Below, in pieces: positions 52,238 to 60,728 of a stretch of 64,000 nucleotides of DNA (position 1 is its first letter; each line of letters begins with the position of its first letter). The notes beneath the pieces were generated by a model. That model saw only the letters and a list, made by a program, of their open reading frames with translations, made no database searches and had not been told where the DNA came from. The position numbers were made by a program, and so were the translations under genes. Location: the NCBI RefSeq assembly GCF_014518425.1, contig NZ_JACVCU010000005.1, positions 62,678 to 126,677 of the forward strand, written 5' to 3'. The stretch is from Terrabacter sp. MAHUQ-38. Lineage in GTDB: Bacteria > Actinomycetota > Actinomycetes > Actinomycetales > Dermatophilaceae.

Positions 52238-53227
52238 ATGCAGTACCTGTTGGACAACTTCTTCTCCTTCACCATCACCGGACTGACCATCGGCGCGGTC
52301 TACGCGCTCGTCGCGCTCGGCTACACGCTCGTCTACGGCGTGCTGCGCCTGATCAACTTCGCGCACTCCGAGGTCTTCATGTTCGGCACGTTCGCGGCCC
52401 TGTGGGTCGTGATGCTCCTCGGTGGCAAGGGCGGCGGCTCCGTCGGCCAGGTCATCTTCTGGGTCGCCATGATGTTCGTGGCCGCCATGGCGATGTCAGG
52501 CCTGATCGCCGTGCTCCTCGAGCGTGTCGCGTACCGGCCCCTGCGCAAGCGCAACGCACCACCGCTCATCGCGCTCATCTCCGCCATCGGCGCGTCGTTC
52601 GTGCTCGCCGAGCTCATGGGTCTGCGCAGCCGCGTCGCCTCCTGGGTCGGGCTCGACGACAACCTGCGTGACTACGTCCGCAACTCGCGCAACAACGCCG
52701 GTATGCCGACCATCATCCAGCCGCAGCCGATCTTCACGATCGGTGGCTACCACGTCACGAACGTCGACATCCTCGTGATCGTCGGCGCGATCGCCATCAT
52801 GGTGGTCCTCGACCAGTTCGTGAAGCGCTCGCGTCTCGGCCGCGGCATCCGCGCCGTCGCGATGGACCCCGAGTCGGCCGCCCTCATGGGCGTCAACCGC
52901 GACCGCGTCATCCAGGTGACCTTCCTGGTGGGCGGTGTCATGGCCGGTGCGGCCGCCGTCTTCTACATGCTGAAGATCGGTATCACGCGCTACGACGCGG
53001 GCTTCATCCTCGGCGTCAAGGCGTTCACGGCCGCGGTCCTCGGAGGCATCGGCAACCTGCGCGGCGCGCTGCTCGGTGGCTTCGTCCTCGGTCTCGCCGA
53101 GAACTACGGCTCCGCGCTCGTCGGCACGCAGTGGAAGGACGTCGTCGCGTTCGTCCTGCTCGTGCTCATCCTGCTCTTCCGACCCACCGGGCTGCTCGGT
53201 GAGTCCCTCGGAAAGGCGCGCGCATGA
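52238..53227 (+). CDS. livH: branched-chain amino acid ABC transporter permease LivH
   Basis: 329 residues with about eight to nine membrane helices. The family opening FTITGLTIGAVYALVALGYT and YGVLRLINFAHSEVFMFGT are typical of LivH. The late segment GVKAFTAAVLGGIGNLRGAL carries the loop that meets the ATPase. ATG at 52238 follows AGGAGG. It overlaps livM by ATGA. Confidence 0.94.
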   Translation: MQYLLDNFFSFTITGLTIGAVYALVALGYTLVYGVLRLINFAHSEVFMFGTFAALWVVMLLGGKGGGSVGQVIFWVAMMFVAAMAMSGLIAVLLERVAYRPLRKRNAPPLIALISAIGASFVLAELMGLRSRVASWVGLDDNLRDYVRNSRNNAGMPTIIQPQPIFTIGGYHVTNVDILVIVGAIAIMVVLDQFVKRSRLGRGIRAVAMDPESAALMGVNRDRVIQVTFLVGGVMAGAAAVFYMLKIGITRYDAGFILGVKAFTAAVLGGIGNLRGALLGGFVLGLAENYGSALVGTQWKDVVAFVLLVLILLFRPTGLLGESLGKARA

Positions 53228-54387
53228 GCACCTCGACACCAGCCACGACCACGACCACCGGCGAGAACCAGGACGCCCGGAGGCCCGGCTTCAAGGAGCG
53301 CGTCAACGGCCTCCCGAGGCCCGTCAAGATCGCGCTCTGGGTGGCGTTCGCCCTGTTCCTCTTCCTCCTGCCGCTGCTGAACATCCCGTTCGTCACCACG
53401 GAGGGCTCCGACTTCGGCGGTGTGCTCTTCACCGTGGCGACGTACGTCCTCGTGGCGTTGGGCCTCAACATCGTCGTCGGGTACGCCGGACTGCTCGACC
53501 TCGGGTACGTCGGCTTCTACGCCGTGGGTGCCTACACCGTCGGCGTCCTGAGCGCCGAGCACGCGTCGCTGCCTTGGCTGCTCAGCGTGCCGATCGCGAT
53601 CGGCATCGCCATGCTCTCCGGCATCATCCTCGGCGCCCCCACCCTGAGGGTCCGCGGCGACTACCTCGCCATCGTCACGCTCGGCTTCGGTGAGATCGTG
53701 CGTCTCACGCTCGTCAACACGCAGTGGCTGGGCGGCGCACAGGGCATCTCCGACATCCCGAAGCCCCCGGGCCTCGAGCTGTTCGAGGTGCCCGCCATCG
53801 ACTGGAGCTCCGGTGCGCCGGTCGTCGACCTCGACACGACGTCGACGTTCCTCAAGTTCGGCATCACCGACTTCGTCCCCTACTACTGGCTCGCCCTGAT
53901 CGTCATCGGCCTCGTGGTCCTCTTCGACGTCCTCGTCAAGAACAGCCGCGTCGGCCGCGCGTGGGAGGCGACCCGTGAGGACGAGGACGTCGCCGAGCTC
54001 ATGGGCGTGCCGACCTTCCGGTTCAAGCTGCTCGCCTTCGCGCTCGGTGCGGCGATCGGCGGACTGTCAGGCGCCCTGTTCGCGACGAAGTCCGGCTTCA
54101 TCAACCCGCAGAGCTTCGAGCTGATCCTCTCGATCCTCTTCATCGCGGCCGTCGTCGTCGGCGGCGCCGGCAACCGCTGGGGCATCATCGTCGGGGCGAT
54201 CGTCGTCAGCTACTTCCCGGAGCGGTTCCGCGAGTTCGCCGACTTCCGCGTCCTCGTCTTCGGTCTCGCCCTGATGCTGCTCGCGATCTTCCGGCCGCAG
54301 GGCATCCTGCCACCGCGACGGACCCTGAGGGCCAAGAAGGCCGACGAGCGACAGGCCATCCTCGAGGAAGGAGAAGCCAGTGCCTGA
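53224..54387 (+). CDS. livM: branched-chain amino acid ABC transporter permease LivM
   Basis: 387 residues with about nine to ten membrane helices after a hydrophilic N-terminus of 30 residues. LivM landmarks: ALGLNIVVGYAGLLDLGYVG and RGDYLAIVTLGFGEIVRLT, and a late VVGGAGNRWGIIVGAIV ATPase-contact region. It overlaps livH at its start and livG by 8 bp at its end. The C-terminus is charged (KKADERQAILEEGEA). Confidence 0.94.
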   Translation: MSTSTPATTTTTGENQDARRPGFKERVNGLPRPVKIALWVAFALFLFLLPLLNIPFVTTEGSDFGGVLFTVATYVLVALGLNIVVGYAGLLDLGYVGFYAVGAYTVGVLSAEHASLPWLLSVPIAIGIAMLSGIILGAPTLRVRGDYLAIVTLGFGEIVRLTLVNTQWLGGAQGISDIPKPPGLELFEVPAIDWSSGAPVVDLDTTSTFLKFGITDFVPYYWLALIVIGLVVLFDVLVKNSRVGRAWEATREDEDVAELMGVPTFRFKLLAFALGAAIGGLSGALFATKSGFINPQSFELILSILFIAAVVVGGAGNRWGIIVGAIVVSYFPERFREFADFRVLVFGLALMLLAIFRPQGILPPRRTLRAKKADERQAILEEGEASA

Positions 54388-55330
54388 AGACACCCAGCCT
54401 GACTCGACCCAGCCCGACCGCACCGCGGCAAACCCGACCGTCGACGAGTCCGCGCACGCCCCGACAGGGGTGATGGACCCGGCCGACGAGGTCACCGAGA
54501 TCAACCCCGACGTCGACATCACTCCCGAGGACATCGGGCCGACCGTCGCCGAGGGCGAACGCCTGCTCGAGGTCGACGACGTCACGCTGCGCTTCGGCGG
54601 TGTCGTCGCGCTCAACGAGGTCAGCTTCCACATCAACAAGGGAGAGATCCTCGGCCTCATCGGTCCCAACGGTGCCGGCAAGACGACCTGCTTCAACGTC
54701 ATGACCGGCGTCTACCAGCCGACCTCCGGCGGTGTGCGGTTCCTCGGCAACCCGCTGGGCAAGCGCAAGAAGTTCGCGATCACCAAGCTGGGCATCGCCC
54801 GGACGTTCCAGAACATCCGGCTCTTCGCCAACATGACCGTCCTGGAGAACGTCCTCGTGGGCGTCGACGCGCACCACAGCACCGGCATCGGCTCGGCCAT
54901 GTTCCGCCTCCCGAAGCACCGGCGTGAGGAGGAGCAGGGCCACGCGCGGGCGATGGAGCTGCTCGAGTTCATGGGTCTCGCCGGCAAGGCAGACGAGCTG
55001 GCCCGCAACCTGCCGTACGGCGACCAGCGCCGTCTGGAGATCGCGCGCGCCCTGGCCACGAGCCCGCAGCTGCTCTGCCTCGACGAGCCGGCGGCCGGCT
55101 TCAACCCGGCCGAGAAGCGCAAGCTCATGGAGCTGATCCAGACCATCCGCGACCAGGGCTACACCGTGCTGCTCATCGAGCACGACATGAAGCTCGTCAT
55201 GGGGGTCACCGACCGGATCGTGGTGCTCGAGTTCGGCCGCAAGATCGCCGAGGGCACGCCCGCGGAGATCCGCGACAACCCGGCGGTCATCGCCGCCTAC
55301 CTTGGAGTTGATGAAGAAGATGCTTCTTGA
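54380..55330 (+). CDS. livG: branched-chain amino acid ABC transporter ATPase LivG
   Basis: 316 residues, longer than the usual 255 because of an acidic, disordered N-terminal extension of about 60 residues. The ATPase has Walker A GPNGAGKTTCFN, the family YGDQRRLEIARAL in place of the LSGGQ signature, Walker B LCLDEPAAGFNPAE and switch His in LIEHDMKLVMGVTDR. FQNIRLFANMTVLENVLVG is typical of LivG. GTG at 54380 overlaps livM. Confidence 0.94.
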   Translation: MPEDTQPDSTQPDRTAANPTVDESAHAPTGVMDPADEVTEINPDVDITPEDIGPTVAEGERLLEVDDVTLRFGGVVALNEVSFHINKGEILGLIGPNGAGKTTCFNVMTGVYQPTSGGVRFLGNPLGKRKKFAITKLGIARTFQNIRLFANMTVLENVLVGVDAHHSTGIGSAMFRLPKHRREEEQGHARAMELLEFMGLAGKADELARNLPYGDQRRLEIARALATSPQLLCLDEPAAGFNPAEKRKLMELIQTIRDQGYTVLLIEHDMKLVMGVTDRIVVLEFGRKIAEGTPAEIRDNPAVIAAYLGVDEEDAS

Positions 55331-56039
55331 GGTCAACGGCCTGTGCGTCAACTACGGGCGCATCGAGGCCATCCGCGACATCAGCTTCACGGTCGACGAG
55401 GGTGAGATCGTCACCCTCATCGGGGCCAACGGCGCGGGCAAGACGACGACGATGAAGACCGTCTCGGGGCTGCGTCCCGTGCGCGCCGGGACCGTCATGT
55501 TCAACGGCAAGGACATCACGCACACGCCGTCGCACGAACGCCCGGTGCTCGGCATCTCGCAGTCGCCGGAGGGTCGTGGCTGCTTCGTCGGCATGACCGT
55601 GATGGAGAACCTCGAGATGGGCACGTACGCCCGTCCGGACCGCAAGACCAAGGCGGTCAAGGACGACCTCGCCCGCGTGTTCGAGCTCTTCCCGCGTCTC
55701 AAGGAGCGCAGCAACCAGGCGGCCGGCTCCATGTCCGGTGGCGAGCAGCAGATGCTCGCCATGGGACGGGCCCTGATGGCCAAGCCGAAGCTGCTCCTCC
55801 TCGACGAGCCGTCGATGGGCCTCGCACCCAAGCTGATCCAGCAGATCTTCGACATCGTCACCGAGATCAACAGCCAGGGCACGACCGTTCTGCTCGTCGA
55901 GCAGAACGCCGCGCAGGCGCTGAAGCGCTCGCACCGCGCGTACATCCTCGAGACGGGTGAGATCGTCCGTGAGGGCACGGGAGCGGAGCTCGCAGCCGAC
56001 CCTGCGGTCAAGGCGGCATACCTCGGCGGCGACGTCTAG
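55311..56039 (+). CDS. livF: branched-chain amino acid ABC transporter ATPase LivF
   Basis: 242 residues from ATG 55311; TTG 55302 and ATG 55320 are also in frame. Walker A is GANGAGKTTTMK, the family GISQSPEGRGCFVGMTVMEN and the signature MSGGEQQMLAMGRAL are present, Walker B is LLLLDEPSMGLAPKL, and the switch segment is LVEQNAAQALKRSHR (LivF has Gln in place of His). It overlaps the end of livG by 20 bp and is the last gene of the transporter operon. Confidence 0.94.
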   Translation: MKKMLLEVNGLCVNYGRIEAIRDISFTVDEGEIVTLIGANGAGKTTTMKTVSGLRPVRAGTVMFNGKDITHTPSHERPVLGISQSPEGRGCFVGMTVMENLEMGTYARPDRKTKAVKDDLARVFELFPRLKERSNQAAGSMSGGEQQMLAMGRALMAKPKLLLLDEPSMGLAPKLIQQIFDIVTEINSQGTTVLLVEQNAAQALKRSHRAYILETGEIVREGTGAELAADPAVKAAYLGGDV

Positions 56040-56065
56040 GAGTCGGCCCGGGCGACCTACGGAAC

Positions 56066-56110
56066 CAGAAGGCAGGGTGCCACGACGCAGTCGTGGCACC
56101 CTGCCTTCTG
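56066..56110 (+). terminator. very strong hairpin ending the liv operon
   Basis: A 21-bp perfect stem with a 3-nt loop: left arm 56066-56086, right arm 56090-56110, with GCA between. No T tract follows. It is the longest perfect stem in the window. Confidence 0.85.
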
Positions 56111-56197
56111 CCTGCGGACCTGTGTGTTCCTCTTCCGCGTGAAGGCCGTTGGTCGTAGTGTCTGCCGGGTGACCTCGGGACAGGAACTGGAGGGATG

Positions 56198-56779
56198 ATG
56201 GGTCGAGCGGCGGTATCGGTGCAACGGGTCGACGAGGGCCTGCACTCGCAGTTCATCGAACTGTGGATCGCGCACCGGATCGAGGGCGGCACGACGCCGG
56301 AGGCAGCACAGCGCCTCGCGCTCGATGGAACCCTACGGAATGCCTTGCAGCGCAACGACATCTGCGCCTTCCTCGCCTCCACCGAGGGTCGCCCCGCGGG
56401 CTACGTCGTGCTCGCCGACTCGACGCGCAGCCTGCTCGTCGACTCACCGTGCGTGTCGATCGACATGCTCTTCGTCCACCCCGACCTGCGCCGGCAGGGC
56501 GTCGGCAAGGCGCTGCTCACGGCCGCCAGCAGGTACGCCGACCGTCAGGGGTGCGAGCACCTGGCCAGCGCGGTTCCCGCAGGCGACCGGGACGCCAACC
56601 GGTTCTTCGCCCGTCTCGGGTTCGCCCCCGAGACGGTGCGTCGCGTGGCGTCGGCGGCCACGCTGCAGCGCAAGCTCGCGGGGGAGCCGCGCACCCAGAA
56701 GGTGTCCCTCGACCTGCTCCAGCGGCGCCGTGACCTGCGCGCCCGGGCACCCCGGCGCGGGCCCAAGATCGCGGGCTGA
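56198..56779 (+). CDS. GNAT family acetyltransferase
   Basis: About 193 residues. The acetyl-CoA site is visible: VSIDMLFVHPDLRRQGVGKA with the RxxGxG/A loop and then LLTAASRYADRQGCEHLASA and NRFFARLGFAPET. The first third carries the substrate side and is not informative. A basic tail rich in Arg ends the protein (LLQRRRDLRARAPRRGP). TGGAGGG is upstream; ATG 56195 is 3 bp earlier. Target unknown. Confidence 0.78.
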   Translation: MGRAAVSVQRVDEGLHSQFIELWIAHRIEGGTTPEAAQRLALDGTLRNALQRNDICAFLASTEGRPAGYVVLADSTRSLLVDSPCVSIDMLFVHPDLRRQGVGKALLTAASRYADRQGCEHLASAVPAGDRDANRFFARLGFAPETVRRVASAATLQRKLAGEPRTQKVSLDLLQRRRDLRARAPRRGPKIAG

Positions 56780-56803
56780 GCCCGCCGGGCACCGGTGCCG
56801 GGG

Positions 56804-57241
56804 TCAGGCTCCGGGGGCGGCGTCGCGCAGCAGGCAGGTGATCCGCGACGTGCAGACGCGTCGACCGTCCTCGTCGGTGACGACGACGTCGTAGCTGACG
56901 AGGGTGCGGCCGGCGCTGAGCAGCGTGGCCGTGCCCGTCACGACGCCTGCCCGCGCCGCGCGGTGGTGCGTCGCGTTGATGTCGAGGCCGACCGCGACGC
57001 GGCCCGCGCCCGCGTGCATCTGCGCGCCGATCGAGCCGAGCGACTCGGCGAGCACGACGCTGGCGCCACCGTGGAGCAGGCCGTAGGGCTGGGTGTTGCC
57101 GGCGACCGGCATCGTCGCGACGAGCCGTTCGGGCGTGGCCTGCGTGATCTCGATGCCCATGCGCTCGAGGAGCGTCCCCGTCGCCATCTCGCGCATCGAC
57201 TCGAGCGCGCTGTCCGTCGCGGTGTCCGTGGAGTCCGTCAT
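56804..57241 (-). CDS. hotdog-fold thioesterase (PaaI-like)
   Basis: 145 residues. The hotdog core shows LLERMGIEITQATPERLVA, the catalytic-region YGLLHGGASVVLAESLGS and VGLDINATHHRAARAGVVTG. The family splits acyl-CoA or hydroxybenzoyl-CoA thioesters; the substrate is unknown. ATG at 57241 has TACGAT on its strand 7 nt upstream (57249-57254), the leaderless layout. It is divergent from polA, with 88 bp between starts. Confidence 0.85.
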   Translation of the reverse strand: MTDSTDTATDSALESMREMATGTLLERMGIEITQATPERLVATMPVAGNTQPYGLLHGGASVVLAESLGSIGAQMHAGAGRVAVGLDINATHHRAARAGVVTGTATLLSAGRTLVSYDVVVTDEDGRRVCTSRITCLLRDAAPGA

Positions 57242-57248
57242 GCCCGCG

Positions 57249-57322
57249 ATCGTATGCCGCTCCGGGGGCCGTCCTGCGGTCACCGTGCCCCGGGTCACGG
57301 CGTCGGTGGGCGCCACTAGGGT
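57249..57322. promoter_or_regulatory. divergent leaderless promoters of the thioesterase gene and polA
   Basis: Minus strand TACGAT (57249-57254) ends 7 nt before the thioesterase ATG. Plus strand TAGGGT (57317-57322) ends 7 nt before the polA GTG at 57330. Confidence 0.5.
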
Positions 57323-57329
57323 TGCGGGT

Positions 57330-60005
57330 GTGAGCCGACTTCTCCTCCTCGACGGACACTCGCTGGCCTACCGCGCGTTCTTCGCGCTGCCGGCCGAGAA
57401 CTTCTCGACCGTGACCGGGCAGCACACCAACGCCGTGTACGGCTTCACGTCGATGCTGATCAACATGCTCCGCGACGAGCAGCCGACGCACGTCGTCGTC
57501 GCGTTCGACAAGTCGCGCCAGACCTTCCGCACCGAGCAGTACGCCGAGTACAAGGCCGGGCGGGCGCGGACCCCCGACGAGTTCCGGGGGCAGCTGCCCC
57601 TCGTCAAGGAGGTCCTCGACGCCCTGCGCATACGGTTCGTCGAGCTCGACGGCTACGAGGCCGACGACATCATCGCGACGATCGCGACCGAGGCCGACGG
57701 GCAGGGGGTGGAGGTGCTCATCTGCTCGGGCGACCGCGACACCTTCCAGCTCGTGTCCGACAACGTCACGATCCTCTACCCCGTCCGCGGTGTCTCCGAG
57801 GTGTGGCGCATGGGTCCGACCCAGGTCGAGGAGAAGTACGGCGTCCCGCCGACCCGCTACAGCGACCTCGCCGCAATGGTCGGCGAGACCTCCGACAACC
57901 TGCCCGGCGTTCCCGGGGTCGGGCCCAAGACGGCCGCGAAATGGATCACGCAGTTCGGTGATCTCGAGGGCATCGTCGCCGGCGTCGACCAGATCAAGGG
58001 CAAGGCGGGCGAGGCCCTGCGCGAGCACCTCGACCAGGTGCTGCGCAACCGCCGGCTCAACCAGCTCGTCAAGGACGCCCCGGTGGGCATCGGCGTCGCC
58101 GACCTCGAGCGGGCGCAGTGGGCGCGCGAGGAGGTCCACGAGGTCTTCGACCGGCTCGAGTTCCGGGTCCTGCGTGACCGGCTCTTCTCCGAGGTCGAGG
58201 CGAGCGAGCCCGAGGCCGAGTCCGGCTTCGAGGTCGACGGGACGGTGCTCGCGCCCGAGGCCGTGCCCGACTGGGTCGCCGAGCACCTGCCCGCGGGGGA
58301 GCGGGCCGCGCTGTCGGTCTCCGGCACCTGGGCCCGGGGCACGGGCGACGCCACCGGCCTCGCGATCGCCTCACCCGACGGATCGGCCGCCTGGGTCGAC
58401 CTCACGACGCTGACCCCCGAGGGCGAGACCTCCATGGCGTCCTGGCTCGAGGACGAGGCCCGACCCAAGGCCATGCACGACGCCAAGGGCCCGATCGAGG
58501 CGCTGACGGCCCGCGGCTTCACGGTCGCCGGGCTGACGAGCGACACCCAGCTCGCCGCCTACCTCGTCAAGCCCGACCAGCGCACCTACCACCTCGACGA
58601 CCTCGTCCTGCGTCACCTCAAGCGCGAGCTGAGCGGTGTTGCACCCGCCGACGGGCAGGGGATGCTCGACTTCGACGGCGACGCCGACGAGGTGGCCGCG
58701 CACAAGGAGCTGGTGCGGGCCACGGCGGTCCGCGACCTCGCCGTCGTCCTCGACGAGCAGGTAGCTGCCACAGGCGGTTCCGACCTGCTCGCCGACATGG
58801 AGCTGCCCCTCGTCGAGGTGCTGGCGCGGATGGAACGCACCGGGATCGCCGTCGACGTCGACGGGCTCGACGACCTCGAGCAGGACTTCGCGGCCAAGGT
58901 GGCGCAGGCACAGGAGGACGCCTGGGACGCCATCGGTGGCGAGCGGATCAACCTCGGGTCGCCCAAGCAGCTGCAGGAGGTCCTCTTCGGTCAGCTCGGC
59001 ATGCCGAAGACGAAGAAGACCAAGACGGGATGGACCACCGACGCAGATGCGCTGACCGACCTCTTCGCCAAGACCGGTCACCCGTTCCTCGAGGCGCTGC
59101 TGCGCCACCGCGACTCCGCGAGGCTGCGCAGCACCGTCGAGGGGCTGCAGAAGTCGGTGGCCGACGACGGCCGGATCCACACCACGTACCTCCAGACGAT
59201 CGCGGCCACGGGCCGCCTCAGCTCGACCGAGCCCAACCTGCAGAACGTCCCGATCCGCACGGAGGAGGGGCGCCGCATCCGCGAGCTGTTCGTGGTCGGC
59301 GAAGGCTTCGAGTCGCTCATGTCGGCCGACTACTCGCAGATCGAGATGCGGGTGATGGCCCATCTCTCGGGCGACGCGGGGCTCATCGAGGCCTTCCGCA
59401 CCGGTGAGGACCTGCACCGCTACGTGGGGTCGAAGGTCTTCGGCGTCGCCCCGGAGGACGTGACCGCGGCGATGCGGTCCAAGGTCAAGGCGATGTCCTA
59501 CGGCCTCGCCTACGGCCTGTCGGCGTTCGGCCTGTCGAAGCAGCTGACGATCAGCACCGAGGAGGCCCGCGGCCTCATGGACGGCTACTTCGAGCGTTTC
59601 GGAGGCGTCAGCGAGTACCTCCGAGAGGTCGTCGCCGAGGCGCGGGGGACGGGCTGGACGGCCACCATGTTCGGTCGGCGTCGCTACCTGCCCGACCTCA
59701 CCTCCGACAACCGGCAGCGACGCGAGACCGCCGAGCGGATGGCACTCAACGCGCCCATCCAGGGGTCGGCAGCCGACATCATGAAGGTCGCGATGATCGG
59801 GGTCGACCGCGCGCTGAGGGCGGGCGGCGCGAGCTCGCGCATCCTTCTCCAGGTGCATGACGAGCTCGTCCTCGAGATCGCAGCAGGGGAGCGTGACGAC
59901 GTCGAGAAGCTCGTGCGCGAGCAGATGGGCAATGCCGCGGAGATGGACGTGCCCCTCGACATCAACGTCGGTGTCGGTCGCTCCTGGCACGACGCTGCCC
60001 ACTGA
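57330..60005 (+). CDS. polA: DNA polymerase I
   Basis: 891 residues. The 5'-3' nuclease domain (1-290) has LLLDGHSLAYRAFFALP, VVAFDKSRQTFR, ELDGYEADDIIAT and GVPGVGPKTAAKW. The middle domain lacks the acidic residues of proofreading exonuclease, as in other actinobacterial PolA. The polymerase domain has TGRLSSTEPNLQNVPIR, SADYSQIEMRVMAHLSGD (catalytic Asp), the O helix KVKAMSYGLAYGLSAFGL and VHDELVLEI. GTG start set by the TAGGGT box; the frame is open far upstream but overlaps the thioesterase gene. Confidence 0.96.
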   Translation: MSRLLLLDGHSLAYRAFFALPAENFSTVTGQHTNAVYGFTSMLINMLRDEQPTHVVVAFDKSRQTFRTEQYAEYKAGRARTPDEFRGQLPLVKEVLDALRIRFVELDGYEADDIIATIATEADGQGVEVLICSGDRDTFQLVSDNVTILYPVRGVSEVWRMGPTQVEEKYGVPPTRYSDLAAMVGETSDNLPGVPGVGPKTAAKWITQFGDLEGIVAGVDQIKGKAGEALREHLDQVLRNRRLNQLVKDAPVGIGVADLERAQWAREEVHEVFDRLEFRVLRDRLFSEVEASEPEAESGFEVDGTVLAPEAVPDWVAEHLPAGERAALSVSGTWARGTGDATGLAIASPDGSAAWVDLTTLTPEGETSMASWLEDEARPKAMHDAKGPIEALTARGFTVAGLTSDTQLAAYLVKPDQRTYHLDDLVLRHLKRELSGVAPADGQGMLDFDGDADEVAAHKELVRATAVRDLAVVLDEQVAATGGSDLLADMELPLVEVLARMERTGIAVDVDGLDDLEQDFAAKVAQAQEDAWDAIGGERINLGSPKQLQEVLFGQLGMPKTKKTKTGWTTDADALTDLFAKTGHPFLEALLRHRDSARLRSTVEGLQKSVADDGRIHTTYLQTIAATGRLSSTEPNLQNVPIRTEEGRRIRELFVVGEGFESLMSADYSQIEMRVMAHLSGDAGLIEAFRTGEDLHRYVGSKVFGVAPEDVTAAMRSKVKAMSYGLAYGLSAFGLSKQLTISTEEARGLMDGYFERFGGVSEYLREVVAEARGTGWTATMFGRRRYLPDLTSDNRQRRETAERMALNAPIQGSAADIMKVAMIGVDRALRAGGASSRILLQVHDELVLEIAAGERDDVEKLVREQMGNAAEMDVPLDINVGVGRSWHDAAH

Positions 60006-60098
60006 CGCGCGTCAGGTCACGATCGCGCATCGGCCATGTCGGTTGCGTCACTTCGACTCGCGCCTGTGAGGAGCCATCAGCATACTGACCGGTAACTT

Positions 60099-60127
60099 GC
60101 ACCCGTCACCGGAGACGGGTGCTTTTA
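60099..60127 (+). terminator. intrinsic terminator after polA
   Basis: Stem GCACCCGTC (60099-60107) with GACGGGTGC (60114-60122), 6-nt loop, then TTTT. It is the one hairpin in the window with a proper T tract. Confidence 0.8.
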
Positions 60128-60140
60128 CTGTGAGGTGGAC

Positions 60141-60728
60141 ATGGTCAGAAACCTGGTCACAGGTCTGTGTCTCGCCGTCTTCGCGGCGGTCATCATCGGG
60201 ATGAGCACCCTGCTCGGTCTCGACCTCGAGCACGTCGCCCTCCTCGGGGCTGCTCTCGGCGGCGTTCTCGGGCTCGTCCCGCACCGCCACGCGTGGGGCA
60301 AGGTGGCCGGCTTCCTCGCCGGGTTCCTGCTCGCCTGGGTCGGCTTCGCCCTCCGGGCGGCCGTCCTCCCCGACGCTTCAGCCGGTCGCGCCGTGGCCGC
60401 CTTCGTCGTGGTCGCCCTCATCACCGCCGTCGCGGCCGTGAGTGGGGACCGCCTTCCGCTGTGGAGCGGTCTCGTCGGCGCTGCGTCGATCGTGGGGGCC
60501 TACGAGTCGGTCTACACCAACGCGCCCTCGCAGTTCCTCACCGAGTCCCCGGCTGCCGCCACCACCGTCCTGCTCGCCGTCGGCCTCGGCTACCTTGCGA
60601 CGAATCTTCTTGCGCCGCAGTCGATCCCGTCCCACGAGACAGTACGGCCGGTAGTCCACCGGCAGGACGCCGCAGACCCTGGGCCCAACACCACGCTCGA
60701 CGACCTCGTGACGGGGGCGGCCCAGTGA
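60141..60728 (+). CDS. four-to-six-helix membrane protein, function unknown
   Basis: 195 residues. Hydrophobic segments appear at about 5-25, 30-48, 55-78, 85-105 and 135-155, with a soluble tail. No family is recognised. ATG at 60141 has GAGG 5 nt upstream; GTG 60135 is an alternative. Its stop overlaps the start of the xxxLxxG-repeat gene by 4 bp, so the two products probably work together at the membrane. Confidence 0.7.
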   Translation: MVRNLVTGLCLAVFAAVIIGMSTLLGLDLEHVALLGAALGGVLGLVPHRHAWGKVAGFLAGFLLAWVGFALRAAVLPDASAGRAVAAFVVVALITAVAAVSGDRLPLWSGLVGAASIVGAYESVYTNAPSQFLTESPAAATTVLLAVGLGYLATNLLAPQSIPSHETVRPVVHRQDAADPGPNTTLDDLVTGAAQ

